A stretch of 35,745 nt of DNA from Microvirga brassicacearum (lineage in GTDB: Bacteria; Pseudomonadota; Alphaproteobacteria; Rhizobiales; Beijerinckiaceae), in contig NZ_VCMV01000020.1 in assembly GCF_008757455.1 (NCBI RefSeq), positions 23,642 through 59,386 on the forward strand, given 5' to 3'. The number at the start of each line of letters is the position of its first letter. Position 1 is the stretch's first letter. The notes under the pieces were generated by a model. That model was not told the origin of the DNA, searched no databases, and saw only the letters and a program-made list of their open reading frames with translations. Below, in pieces: positions 8,501 to 14,896 of this stretch. The translations under genes and the position numbers were made by a program.

Positions 8501-8802
8501 CCGCGGTCGAAGCGAGCCGGTTACGCCTTCGGCCAATCCTGATGACGTCGCTCGCCTTCATCATGGGCGTGGTGCCGCTGGTGTTGTCGACGGGAGCCGG
8601 CGCCGAGATGCGCTCGGCTATGGGAATCGCAGTGTTCTCCGGCATGATCGGCGTGACCGCGTTCGGCCTGTTTCTCACGCCGGTATTCTATGTCCTGATC
8701 CGGCGGATCGCGGGCAATCGGCCCCTCAGGCAACCGGGATTGGACCAGCCGGATATCGCCGCGTTGCCCCAGGCGGAAAAGATTGGAGCTTCGGCGCATT
8801 GA
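5593..8802 (+). CDS. RND multidrug efflux pump, HAE1 family inner-membrane transporter
   Basis: The 1069-residue protein has the full HAE1 architecture: an N-terminal span (MNISKFFIDRPVFAGVLSML), a large periplasmic porter loop, spans 2-6, a second periplasmic loop and spans 8-12. The proton-relay aspartates appear as GIVVDDAIVVVEN (D410, D411) in TM4, and the TM10 lysine as GLSAKNAILIVEFA (K948). It should export hydrophobic drugs or lipophilic compounds using the proton gradient as a homotrimer with the adaptor encoded just upstream. Length and motifs are normal for MexB/MexF/AcrB-type pumps. No outer-membrane factor (TolC/OprM-type) follows; the operon ends at a hairpin overlapping the stop codon. 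The ATG at 5593 is chosen because the upstream in-frame sequence overlaps the adaptor gene. Substrates cannot be predicted. Confidence 0.95.
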   Translation: MNISKFFIDRPVFAGVLSMLIFVVGLLALRVLPISEYPEVVPPQIVVRAQYPGANPKVISETVAAPIEEAINGVEDMLYMSSQATTDGTMTLTVTFALGTDPDKAQQLVQNRVSQAEPRLPEEVRRLGVTTVKSSPDLMMVVHLVSPDNRYDMTYLRNYAVLNVKDRLARIDGVGQVQLFGSGDYSMRVWLDPQKIAERGLSANEVVGEIRAQNVQAAAGVVGASPSVPGLDLQLSINAQGRLQDEEEFGDIIVKTGAGGEITRLRDVARLELGAADYALRSLLNNKPAVAIPVFQAPGSNAIEISDKVRAEMAEIKANMPEGVDFEIVYDTTQFVRASIDAVVNTLLEAVLLVVLVVVLFLQTWRASIIPLVAVPVSIVGTFAVLQILGFSINALSLFGLVLAIGIVVDDAIVVVENVERNIEQGLSPRQATYRAMQEVSGPIVAIALVLVAVFVPLAFISGLTGQFYKQFAVTIAISTVISAINSLTLSPALAALLLKAHDAPKDRLTRIMDAMFGWLFRGFNKLFDRGSNAYSRGVRRAISRKALMMVIYVALLGATGFMFKTVPGGFVPGQDKQYLVGFAQLPDAATLDRTEDVIRRMGEIALKQPGIESAIAFPGLSINGFTNSSNAGIVFVSLAPFSERTDPSLSASAIAANLNQQFAGIQEAMIAMFPPPPVQGLGTIGGFKLQIEDRAGLGYQALDRATKEFLSKASAAPELAGLFSSYLVNVPQLYANIDRAKARQLGVPVAEVFSTLQIYFGSLYVNDFNKFGRTYSVRVQADAPFRARAEDVGFLKVRSNGGEMIPLSALLKVQPSAGPERAMRYNGFLSSDINGAAAPGFSSGQAQATMERIAAETLPKGFSVEWTELTYQEILAGSSGFLVFPIAILLVFMVLAAQYESLALPVAIILIVPLGLLAALTGVWLAGGDNNVFTQIGLIVLVGLSAKNAILIVEFARELEFAGRTPIEAAVEASRLRLRPILMTSLAFIMGVVPLVLSTGAGAEMRSAMGIAVFSGMIGVTAFGLFLTPVFYVLIRRIAGNRPLRQPGLDQPDIAALPQAEKIGASAH

Positions 8803-8814
8803 GCGCCGAAGCTC
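8786..8814. terminator. Hairpin terminator overlapping the RND pump stop codon
   Basis: A perfect 12-bp stem, GAGCTTCGGCGC (8786-8797) with GCGCCGAAGCTC (8803-8814), encloses the loop ATTGA, which contains the TGA stop of the pump gene. There is no T-run, so it may act as a bidirectional or rho-assisted terminator between the convergent pump and tetR genes. Confidence 0.55.
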
Positions 8815-8859
8815 GATAGGGCAGGCAGCAAGCGCGCCTGGGTCGAAGCTTATGCTGAT

Positions 8860-9444
8860 CTAAGCCGTCGGCCAGCCGCGCATGGCAAAATCGCTGACAC
8901 GGTAAAGCTCTTCTCGTGACGCCCCTGAGGCCGCCTTGACGGCCATGCCGAGGGCAACGGAGATCACGTAGCGGGCGCAATCTGCCGCGTTTTCCCCCGC
9001 GGGGAGGTCGCCTTCCGCGCGTGCTCGCTCCAGTCGCTCGCGGAGAATGTCCTCATTGATCGTGCGACGCGCGATGAGTTCCTCTCGGATGGGCGCGCTC
9101 GCCTCGCTGCACGCCAGCGCACCGTTCACTCCAAGGCAGCCGGGCGGATGCATGGGATCCGTGAGCACGTCGGCGTAGCCCTCCAGGAGCCGCTGCACGG
9201 CTTCCTTGGCGGTCGGCGCCTGAAGCGCCTCCTTTGCGAAGCACAGGTGTTGGCGCTCATAGAGGTCGAGTGCCTTGCGGAAAAGGTCTTCCTTGTTGCC
9301 ATAAGCCGAATAGAGACTGGGGCGCGTAATCCCCATCACGTCGGTCAGATCCGACATCGACGTGCCCTCGTAGCCTTTGCGCCAGAAAAGCTGGAGCGCG
9401 GAACACAACGCTTCGTCGACGTCAAATTCGCGAGGGCGACCCAT
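8860..9444 (-). CDS. TetR/AcrR-family transcriptional regulator
   Basis: The 194-residue protein starts MGRPREFDVDEALCSALQLFWRKGYEGTSMSDLTDVMGITRPSLYSAYGNKEDLF, a textbook TetR N-terminal helix-turn-helix (recognition helix around RPSLYSAYG). A helical ligand-binding C-terminal domain follows. A PPGCLGVNGALACSE segment (about residues 100-114) is typical of one TetR C-terminal subfamily and carries Cys residues that could sense electrophiles. It is convergent with the RND operon and probably represses the pump and itself. Shared CGATACA words before both transcription units give weak support. The start has no strong competitor. Confidence 0.88.
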   Translation of the reverse strand: MGRPREFDVDEALCSALQLFWRKGYEGTSMSDLTDVMGITRPSLYSAYGNKEDLFRKALDLYERQHLCFAKEALQAPTAKEAVQRLLEGYADVLTDPMHPPGCLGVNGALACSEASAPIREELIARRTINEDILRERLERARAEGDLPAGENAADCARYVISVALGMAVKAASGASREELYRVSDFAMRGWPTA

Positions 9445-9749
9445 TCGCTCGATCCTGTGGCAAGTCAGATTGTGGGATTAAACATCGAAGATCCGCATTT
9501 CATACTGTCCGATACAATATTAGGTTTGCCGGCCAAAATCAACTTGTCGTGCTGCTGCCGCAAAACTGCCTGAACTTGTGGCGACGCCGGTCGATGCCGG
9601 ACGGAAGAACCGCGCCCGCGTTACCTCACCGACATCAAGCTGGCGCATATGGATCGACACCGCGGGCGAGTGACCTTCGACCCGCGGCTGCCGTGGGCTG
9701 GACAGTTGGAAATTCCTGTCTCAAGCGGCCGTACGATAATCGTCCAGAA
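9445..9749. other. Intergenic region between tetR and marR genes
   Basis: About 305 bases. The part next to tetR (9490-9530) is AT-richer and holds CATACTGTCCGATACAATATT, the probable tetR promoter/operator area. The remaining 200 bases are GC-rich, with an open plus-strand frame of about 66 codons (ending 9774) that lacks a start codon with a ribosome site and matches no family I recognise. It could be a gene remnant. Confidence 0.45.
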
Positions 9750-10358
9750 TCATAAAATCTGGGATTCCCCGTAGCGGAGGGTGTTGGACCACACCTGTTC
9801 AAGCCGCTTGAGGGTACGAAATGTCGTTTCGAGATCGCGCTCCTCCTCCTCGTCCCGCACGACGGAGCGATAATAGGCCTCGTCCGCTGCCCGAACCTGT
9901 TCGCACAAGGCACGGCCTTTTTGGGACAGACGGATGCGCGCGGAGCGGCGGTCGCGCTGCGAGGCATTGCGATCCACATAGCCGGTCTCGACCAGCCGCT
10001 TCAGATTGTAGGACGCGTTCGAGCCAAGATAATAGCCGCGGTCGATGAGATCGCGCACGGACAAATCATCCGTCCCGATGGTGAACAGCACCATGACCTG
10101 AGACGGAGAGAGGTCCTCGATTCCCAACCGGGTAAGATCGACCCGGAAGAGATCCAGCGACCGACGATGAACGCGTTCGATGAGGCGTAGCAGATCCAGG
10201 TGCGTGACGGCATTCGGTTCCGCGGCGGTCTCGGGTTGAGGGGGCGCCGGTAGGGACACGGGCACTCCATCTCGGAAGGGGGAAGACGGGACGGTCACAC
10301 GACCGGCCGGATGAGCCTGCGTTAGACCCGGTAAGTCGTTATCGTTCCTAATTTCCAT
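9750..10358 (-). CDS. MarR-family regulator, candidate counterpart of ExpG/WggR
   Basis: From the ATG at 10358 the product is 202 residues. A Pro/Ala-rich N-terminal tail of about 55 residues precedes a MarR winged helix: helices around THLDLLRLIERVHRRSLDLF, the recognition helix LGSNASYNLKRLVETGYV and the wing DRNASQRDRRSARIRLSQKG. The dimerisation helices at the C-terminus include a striking EEEERD acidic run. The frame also opens at 10478, but those 40 codons are AT-rich and contain the palindrome cluster, so I take them as promoter DNA. It is divergent from the type I secretion genes. In Sinorhizobium meliloti the MarR protein ExpG/WggR activates a locus of like composition, so I infer control of the secretion, RTX and glycosyltransferase genes. 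Orthology is not shown. Confidence 0.8.
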   Translation of the reverse strand: MEIRNDNDLPGLTQAHPAGRVTVPSSPFRDGVPVSLPAPPQPETAAEPNAVTHLDLLRLIERVHRRSLDLFRVDLTRLGIEDLSPSQVMVLFTIGTDDLSVRDLIDRGYYLGSNASYNLKRLVETGYVDRNASQRDRRSARIRLSQKGRALCEQVRAADEAYYRSVVRDEEEERDLETTFRTLKRLEQVWSNTLRYGESQIL

Positions 10359-10379
10359 GCTTGGTTCCGCCGTTTCTGA

Positions 10380-10400
10380 CAAACTAGTTTGAAATTCAAA
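10380..10400. promoter_or_regulatory. Overlapping palindromes before the MarR gene (candidate autoregulatory operator)
   Basis: CAAACTAGTTTG (10380-10391) is a perfect 12-bp palindrome and overlaps TTTGAAATTCAAA (10388-10400), a perfect 6-1-6 inverted repeat. They lie 22-42 bases upstream of the chosen marR start, a usual place for MarR autoregulation. Confidence 0.5.
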
Positions 10401-10492
10401 ATATTTTCCAAGCGTTCCCAAATTAATAGCCTTCTTCTTATGTTCATTTATTTGCCACAGATGATTTCTAAGTGACATCCCTCATCGCTAGT

Positions 10493-10506
10493 CTAGTTTG
10501 TATTTG
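10493..10506. promoter_or_regulatory. Second CTAGTTTG motif before the ABC exporter gene
   Basis: CTAGTTTGTATTTG repeats the core of the 10380-10400 site (CTAGTTTGAAATTC), 11 of 14 bases identical. It lies about 120 bases before the ABC gene start and in the same orientation as the first site. It is a candidate MarR-protein site. Confidence 0.4.
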
Positions 10507-10628
10507 AGGATCGTTGAGAGGCAGGACGTGTTTTCCTAAGTGCGCGACAAACGTGGGCAAAGTTTGACCACGAAAATTCGACACTTGGGCACGTGAACGT
10601 TGTGGCGATTTATCGGAGCTCCCCGCGC

Positions 10629-12380
10629 ATGAAGAGAACCACGAAGTCCGGCCAGGCGGCGAACCTGATTCACGCCGGCCGGAAGGCATTTTTTACAGGA
10701 CTCATTTATGCTGGCGCCCTGAGCGCGATCATCAACATGCTGCAGCTCACCGTGCCGCTTTTCATGCTGCAAGTGCACGATCGCGTGGTGAACAGCCAGA
10801 GCCTCGATACCCTCGTGATGCTGATAGTCGTCGCGGCTGTGGGGCTGATTCTCTATGGCGTGCTCGACTTCATTCGCGCTCTCACCTTTCAGGTGATGGG
10901 CAGCATTCTGCTCCGGAAGTTGAACCTTCCGGTCCTGCAAGCGGCAGTCTCGGCGTCGGTCGGGCGCGGCGCGACCCATGCGGCGCAGGCCATGCGCGAT
11001 CTCAACGATATCCGCAACTTCATCACCGGCAACGCCATCAGCGTGCCGCTGGAAGCATTTTGGTCTCCGATTTTCCTCGCGGTGCTGTTCGCCCTGCATC
11101 CGCTCTACGGCTTCGTCGCGCTTATTTCCGCAATCATCCTTGTGGTGCTGAGCCTCCTGTCCGATTTCCTGACTCGTCGGGCGCTGAAGCGCGCCAACGA
11201 ATCAGCCATCGACAGCCTGAGCGAGATCGGCGGATCACTCCGTCACGCGGAGGCGATCGAGGCGATGGGGATGTTGCCGGCGCTGGCCCGGCGCTGGCGT
11301 GGCGCACAGCTCCATACGCTCGACCTTCTCGATTCGGCGACGCGACGCGGACGGGCATTGTCGTCTCTGACGCGCACCTGTCGCTACGGGATGCAGATCG
11401 TGGTGTTGTCGGTCGGCGCGACGCTCGTGATCAAGCAGGAGGTCAGTGCGGGCTCGATGGTGGCCTCGAGCATCATCATGGGCCGCATGTTGCTGCCCTT
11501 CGACACGATGGTGGACGGATGGCGGCAGTGGGTCATGGCTGGCACCGCCTGGAAGCGTGTGCGCGATCTGCTCGAAAACCAGACGCCGCAACGCGACACC
11601 GTGCCGACTCCGCGCACCGAAGGCGACCTGGTGGTGGATCGCCTGGTCTATGCGCCGGGGGGATCCGACGTGCCGGTGCTGAAAGGGCTGTCGTTCACGC
11701 TTTCGCCCGGCGAAGTGCTGGGGATCGTCGGCCCTTCGGCGGCTGGAAAATCGACGCTGGCGCGTCTGCTCGTCGGCGTCCTGAAACCGACCTCGGGCGG
11801 CGTTTATCTCGACGGTCACAACGTGTTTCTGTGGGAGCGTGCGTCGTTCGGCGAAATGGTCGGCTATGTTCCGCAGGCTGTGTCGCTGCTCGACGGAACC
11901 ATTCGTGACAACATCGCCCGAATGGGGAAAGCCGATCCCCGAATGGTGCTCGAGGCGGCGCGCTTCGCCAACGTGCACGACATGATCGGCAGGCTTCCCG
12001 GAGGCTACGACACCACACTGGGCGACGGCGGCTACATGCTGTCCGGCGGGCAACGGCAACGGATCGCGCTGGCGCGCGCGCTCTACGGACGGCCCCGCTT
12101 CATCGTGCTCGACGAGCCGAACGCCAACCTCGATACCGAAGGCGAACGCGCGCTGATGCGGGCGATCGATGCCATGCGGGCGGACGGCGCGATCGTCATC
12201 CTGATCGCGCACCGACCCTCGATCATGCAGATCGCCGATAAATTGCTGGTGCTGCAGGACGGTCGGATCAGCCAGTTCGGCCCGCGCACCTCGATTGCCG
12301 GGATCATCGATCCGGACGAGAAAGCCGTGGCCCAAACCAGAAGCGGCCCGGCTCTTTCTGTTCAAAGGAGCGCTAAATGA
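10629..12380 (+). CDS. Type I secretion ABC exporter (PrtD/ExpD1-like permease-ATPase fusion)
   Basis: The 583-residue half-transporter has about 300 residues of membrane domain (first spans at LIYAGALSAIINMLQLTVPLFML and TLVMLIVVAAVGLILYGVLDF) and then an ATPase domain. Walker A is GPSAAGKST (368-376), the ABC signature LSGGQRQRIALARAL starts at 471, Walker B is FIVLDEPNANLD and the switch His is in LIAHRPS. The layout and lack of an N-terminal C39-like domain fit the PrtD/ExpD1 group, which exports RTX proteins straight from cytosol to medium with an HlyD-type adaptor and a TolC-like pore. The ATG at 10629 has a GGAG ten bases upstream; an upstream GTG at 10593 is possible. The adaptor gene overlaps by four bases. 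The RTX gene at 14093 is the obvious cargo. Confidence 0.93.
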   Translation: MKRTTKSGQAANLIHAGRKAFFTGLIYAGALSAIINMLQLTVPLFMLQVHDRVVNSQSLDTLVMLIVVAAVGLILYGVLDFIRALTFQVMGSILLRKLNLPVLQAAVSASVGRGATHAAQAMRDLNDIRNFITGNAISVPLEAFWSPIFLAVLFALHPLYGFVALISAIILVVLSLLSDFLTRRALKRANESAIDSLSEIGGSLRHAEAIEAMGMLPALARRWRGAQLHTLDLLDSATRRGRALSSLTRTCRYGMQIVVLSVGATLVIKQEVSAGSMVASSIIMGRMLLPFDTMVDGWRQWVMAGTAWKRVRDLLENQTPQRDTVPTPRTEGDLVVDRLVYAPGGSDVPVLKGLSFTLSPGEVLGIVGPSAAGKSTLARLLVGVLKPTSGGVYLDGHNVFLWERASFGEMVGYVPQAVSLLDGTIRDNIARMGKADPRMVLEAARFANVHDMIGRLPGGYDTTLGDGGYMLSGGQRQRIALARALYGRPRFIVLDEPNANLDTEGERALMRAIDAMRADGAIVILIAHRPSIMQIADKLLVLQDGRISQFGPRTSIAGIIDPDEKAVAQTRSGPALSVQRSAK

Positions 12381-13762
12381 AACGCGACGTCGAGATCATT
12401 GCTCGCCCGACAAAAATTCCCGCCACCGTGCCGACCGGCATGACCACATGGGCGGAGCGCTACGAGACGGAAGAACCGAAACCCCCGTCACTTCGGGGCC
12501 CGGTCATCGCCGGACTGACGACGATCTTCCTGGGGCTAGGGGGATTCGCCGGCTGGGCGTTTTCGGCCCAGCTCGACAGCGCAGCGGTGGCAACCGCGAC
12601 GGTCGTCGTCGATTCGAAACGCAAGACGGTGAGCCATCTCGAAGGCGGCATTCTCAAGACGCTGCTCGCCCAGGAGGGCGACGTGGTGAAAACGGGACAG
12701 GCCGTCGTACGCCTCGACGACACGCAGCCGAGGGCAGAACTTGAGCAGCTGCGCGGCAAGCGGCTCGGGCTGGAAGCTCGGCTCGTGCGCCTGCGCGCGG
12801 AGCAGGCGGGTGAGACAGAGCTCATCTTCCCGCCATCGCTGCGCGCCTCCGTCAGCCCGATCCTCGACGAGATCATCAACGCGGAACGCAAGCTGTTTGC
12901 AGCCCGGCGCCAGATGTATGCCCAGAAGGTCGAAATCCAGCACAAAACCATCGAGCAGCATCGGGCGGAACTGCGTTCCGTCCAGGCGCAAACCGACGCC
13001 AACACGCGGCAAGCCGAACTGCTGGACCGTGAGCTCAAAGCCATCGCGGGGCTGGTGGAAAAAGGCTACGCGCCGCGTCCGCGCCTCACGGAACTTCAGA
13101 CGCGCGAGAGTGAACTTATCGGGCGCGCCGCCGAGCTGATTTCCCGCAAGGCGAAGGCCGAGCAGGCGATGGCTGCGGCCGAACTCGAGATCATGTCCAT
13201 CGCGAACGATTTTCAGCAGCAGGTCGGAGCCGATCTCCAGATGTCGCAGCTCGATCTCGCCGACACGTCGGAACGCATGAACGCCGCCAACGACATCCTG
13301 CGCCGGGTCGATGTGGTGTCGCCGCAGGATGGAATTGTCACCAATATCCGGACCCGCACGCCGGGCGGCGTTATCTCGCCTGGGCAACCGATCCTCGACA
13401 TCATTCCTGAGAACGAGCCGCTGATTGTCGAAGCGAAGATCGGTCTACGCGACATCGATTCGGTGCGCGTGGGCGCGCCGGTGCAGGTGCGTCTCACCGC
13501 CTACAACAACCGCAGCACGCCTCCGCTCGCCGGCCGGCTGACCTACCTGTCCGCCGACCAGCAGATCGACGAACGCAACGATTCGGCGTTTTTCATCGCA
13601 CGCGCAGAAATCTTTTCCGAGAGTCTCGCGCAGAATTCTTCAGTGGCGCTCTATCCCGGCATGCCGGCCGAGGTGCTGGTGCTTAACAAGCCGCGCCGCG
13701 CCATCGATTATCTCATCGCTCCGATCACCGAGAGCTTCAACCGTGCGTTCCGCGAGGAATAA
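12377..13762 (+). CDS. Type I secretion membrane fusion protein (HlyD/PrtE/ExpD2-like)
   Basis: The 461-residue adaptor starts inside the ABC gene (ATGA overlap at 12377), a sign of translational coupling. It has a short cytosolic N-terminus, one membrane span (about 45-65, VIAGLTTIFLGLGGFAGWAF) and a lipoyl half-motif (HLEGGILKTLLAQEGDVVKTGQAVVRLDD). A long alpha-helical coiled-coil hairpin runs over about residues 120-300, followed by the second lipoyl half (VVSPQDGIVTNIRTRTPGGVISPGQPILDIIP) and a C-terminal beta domain. Residue order and length match the type I HlyD family. It should bridge the ABC exporter and a TolC-type outer-membrane channel; no such channel gene is in the window. Its cargo is most likely the RTX protein. 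Confidence 0.93.
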   Translation: MKRDVEIIARPTKIPATVPTGMTTWAERYETEEPKPPSLRGPVIAGLTTIFLGLGGFAGWAFSAQLDSAAVATATVVVDSKRKTVSHLEGGILKTLLAQEGDVVKTGQAVVRLDDTQPRAELEQLRGKRLGLEARLVRLRAEQAGETELIFPPSLRASVSPILDEIINAERKLFAARRQMYAQKVEIQHKTIEQHRAELRSVQAQTDANTRQAELLDRELKAIAGLVEKGYAPRPRLTELQTRESELIGRAAELISRKAKAEQAMAAAELEIMSIANDFQQQVGADLQMSQLDLADTSERMNAANDILRRVDVVSPQDGIVTNIRTRTPGGVISPGQPILDIIPENEPLIVEAKIGLRDIDSVRVGAPVQVRLTAYNNRSTPPLAGRLTYLSADQQIDERNDSAFFIARAEIFSESLAQNSSVALYPGMPAEVLVLNKPRRAIDYLIAPITESFNRAFREE

Positions 13763-14092
13763 TCATCCGTAATAAGTATCTGATGGGGCTGCCAAATGAT
13801 GCGGCGCTCCAAAATAGTTCTGTTTTCGAGCTAATTTGAAAGCGATGTAGTTATAAACCATTTTCGAAAGTATTATGAGATAGTAATGCTTGATACTCAA
13901 AATCGAAATGGTGCAATGCAGCAAAATAGTCTTTACAAGAGAATTGTCATATCTTAGCCTCCGGGGTGTTGAACGTATAAACAACTCGCCTAAGTGGCAT
14001 CGTTCGACTCGGTCGCGTAATCGCGAATTCCATTCCGGTCGGTTGGATCGGGCTGTGTCCGTTCTTCCGGCGCAATCACGAAGGAGATACAT
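13763..14092. other. AT-rich upstream region of the RTX gene
   Basis: This 330-base stretch is markedly AT-rich from 13800 to 13960 and contains no supported gene on either strand. It probably carries a separate promoter for the RTX gene and following operon. A variant of the MarR-type motif lies at 13831-13842. The long leader could carry further regulation, but no riboswitch is recognisable. Confidence 0.55.
13831..13842. promoter_or_regulatory. Third, imperfect CTAGTTTGAAA-like motif upstream of the RTX gene
   Basis: CTAATTTGAAAG matches CTAGTTTGAAAT of the marR upstream site at 10 of 12 positions. It lies about 250 bases before the RTX start in the AT-rich region. A shared MarR-type control of exporter and RTX genes is inferred. 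Confidence 0.3.
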
Positions 14093-14833
14093 ATGGCAAC
14101 TCTTGGAGGGGGTGCGTCAGACGACGTACTGCACGGTTCAGGTTCGCCTGACGTGATCTTTGGGCGCGGCGGCGACGACCTGATTTTTGGTGGTGGCAGC
14201 AGCGACGTCATCTTCGGCGACGATGGCGATGATGTCGCCTACGGCGGCAACGGCGACGATGCCGTTTTCGGCGGCGCCGGAGCTGATGCTCTCTTTGGCG
14301 GCAACGGCATCGACTTGCTGCAAGGGGGAGCCGACGACGATCTGCTCTTCGGTGGCAATGGAGAGGACGTCCTTCAGGGTGGCGACGGCAACGACTACCT
14401 GCGCGGTGGTAATGGCGACGACATCCTTCAGGGCGGTGACGGAAACGACATCCTCGATGGCAATTCCGGCAATGACATCCTCCAGGGCGGCGCGGGCGAC
14501 GATGTGCTCCGTGGCGGCTCTGGGGACGATCTGCTGCAAGGGGCAGCCGGCGACGACATTCTCGCCGGTGGCAGCGGTCGCGACGTCTTCGTCTTTGCGG
14601 GCGGCGGCGGCAGCGATGTCGTTCTCGACTTCAAGGTCGGCGAGGACCTGTTGCAGATCTCGAAGGGCATCAACGGCACCGATATCGAAACCGCGGACGA
14701 TCTTGCGGGCCGCTTGCAGCAGGTCGGGGCGAATACGCTCATCGACCTGGGCAACGGCGATACGGTTACGCTCGTCGATGTGAACGCCGACGATATCCAG
14801 AACAATCCCGGCGACTACTTCACCGTCAACTAA
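14093..14833 (+). CDS. Small RTX Ca2+-binding protein, probable type I secretion cargo
   Basis: The 246-residue product has almost no N-terminal domain: from residue 5 to about 166 it is roughly 18 consecutive nonapeptides of the GGxGxDxLx type (GGNGDDAVF, GGDGNDYLR, GGNGDDILQ and so on), which bind Ca2+ and fold as a parallel beta-roll outside the cell. Residues 167-246 form an acidic, Leu/Val/Asp-rich tail (DVVLDFKVGEDLLQI ... DDIQNNPGDYFTVN) of the kind recognised by PrtD-type exporters as a C-terminal secretion signal; no Sec signal is present. AAGGAG stands eight bases before the ATG. It follows the exporter genes and precedes glycosyltransferase genes, as ExpE1 does in the S. meliloti galactoglucan locus, though it is about half that protein's length. 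With no enzymatic domain, a structural or matrix role is likely. Confidence 0.93.
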   Translation: MATLGGGASDDVLHGSGSPDVIFGRGGDDLIFGGGSSDVIFGDDGDDVAYGGNGDDAVFGGAGADALFGGNGIDLLQGGADDDLLFGGNGEDVLQGGDGNDYLRGGNGDDILQGGDGNDILDGNSGNDILQGGAGDDVLRGGSGDDLLQGAAGDDILAGGSGRDVFVFAGGGGSDVVLDFKVGEDLLQISKGINGTDIETADDLAGRLQQVGANTLIDLGNGDTVTLVDVNADDIQNNPGDYFTVN

Positions 14834-14841
14834 TGAACCCG

Positions 14842-14880
14842 GACGCCGCGGCTCCTATGGCCGCGGCGTCTCATTTTTTT
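14842..14880 (+). terminator. Rho-independent terminator after the RTX gene
   Basis: GACGCCGCGGC (14842-14852) pairs perfectly with GCCGCGGCGTC (14860-14870) around a 7-nt loop, followed by TCA and seven T residues (14874-14880). It lies only 16 bases before the next start at 14897, so it probably lowers expression of the glycosyltransferase operon relative to the RTX gene. Confidence 0.85.
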
Positions 14881-14896
14881 GAGGTTCTGCGCTTTC

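Noticed and set aside
9574..9774. Plus-strand open frame of about 66 codons (contains RYLTDIKLAHMDRHRGRVTF) between tetR and marR
   Set aside because: It has no suitable start codon or ribosome site, overlaps the end of marR and has no recognised domain.
10359..10478. A 40-codon N-terminal extension of the MarR protein starting at 10478
   Set aside because: The added stretch is AT-rich, holds two palindromes and looks like promoter DNA; MarR proteins do not need it.
14138..14539. Long antisense frame opposite the RTX gene
   Set aside because: It is a by-product of the repeated GGC/GAC codons in the nonapeptide repeats; the translation is a low-complexity Val/Ala/Ile repeat with no ribosome site.
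14093..14620. Periodic DNA repeat that might be taken for a CRISPR or satellite array
   Set aside because: The 27-base period is exactly nine codons and reflects the RTX nonapeptides; there are no unique spacers or constant repeats.
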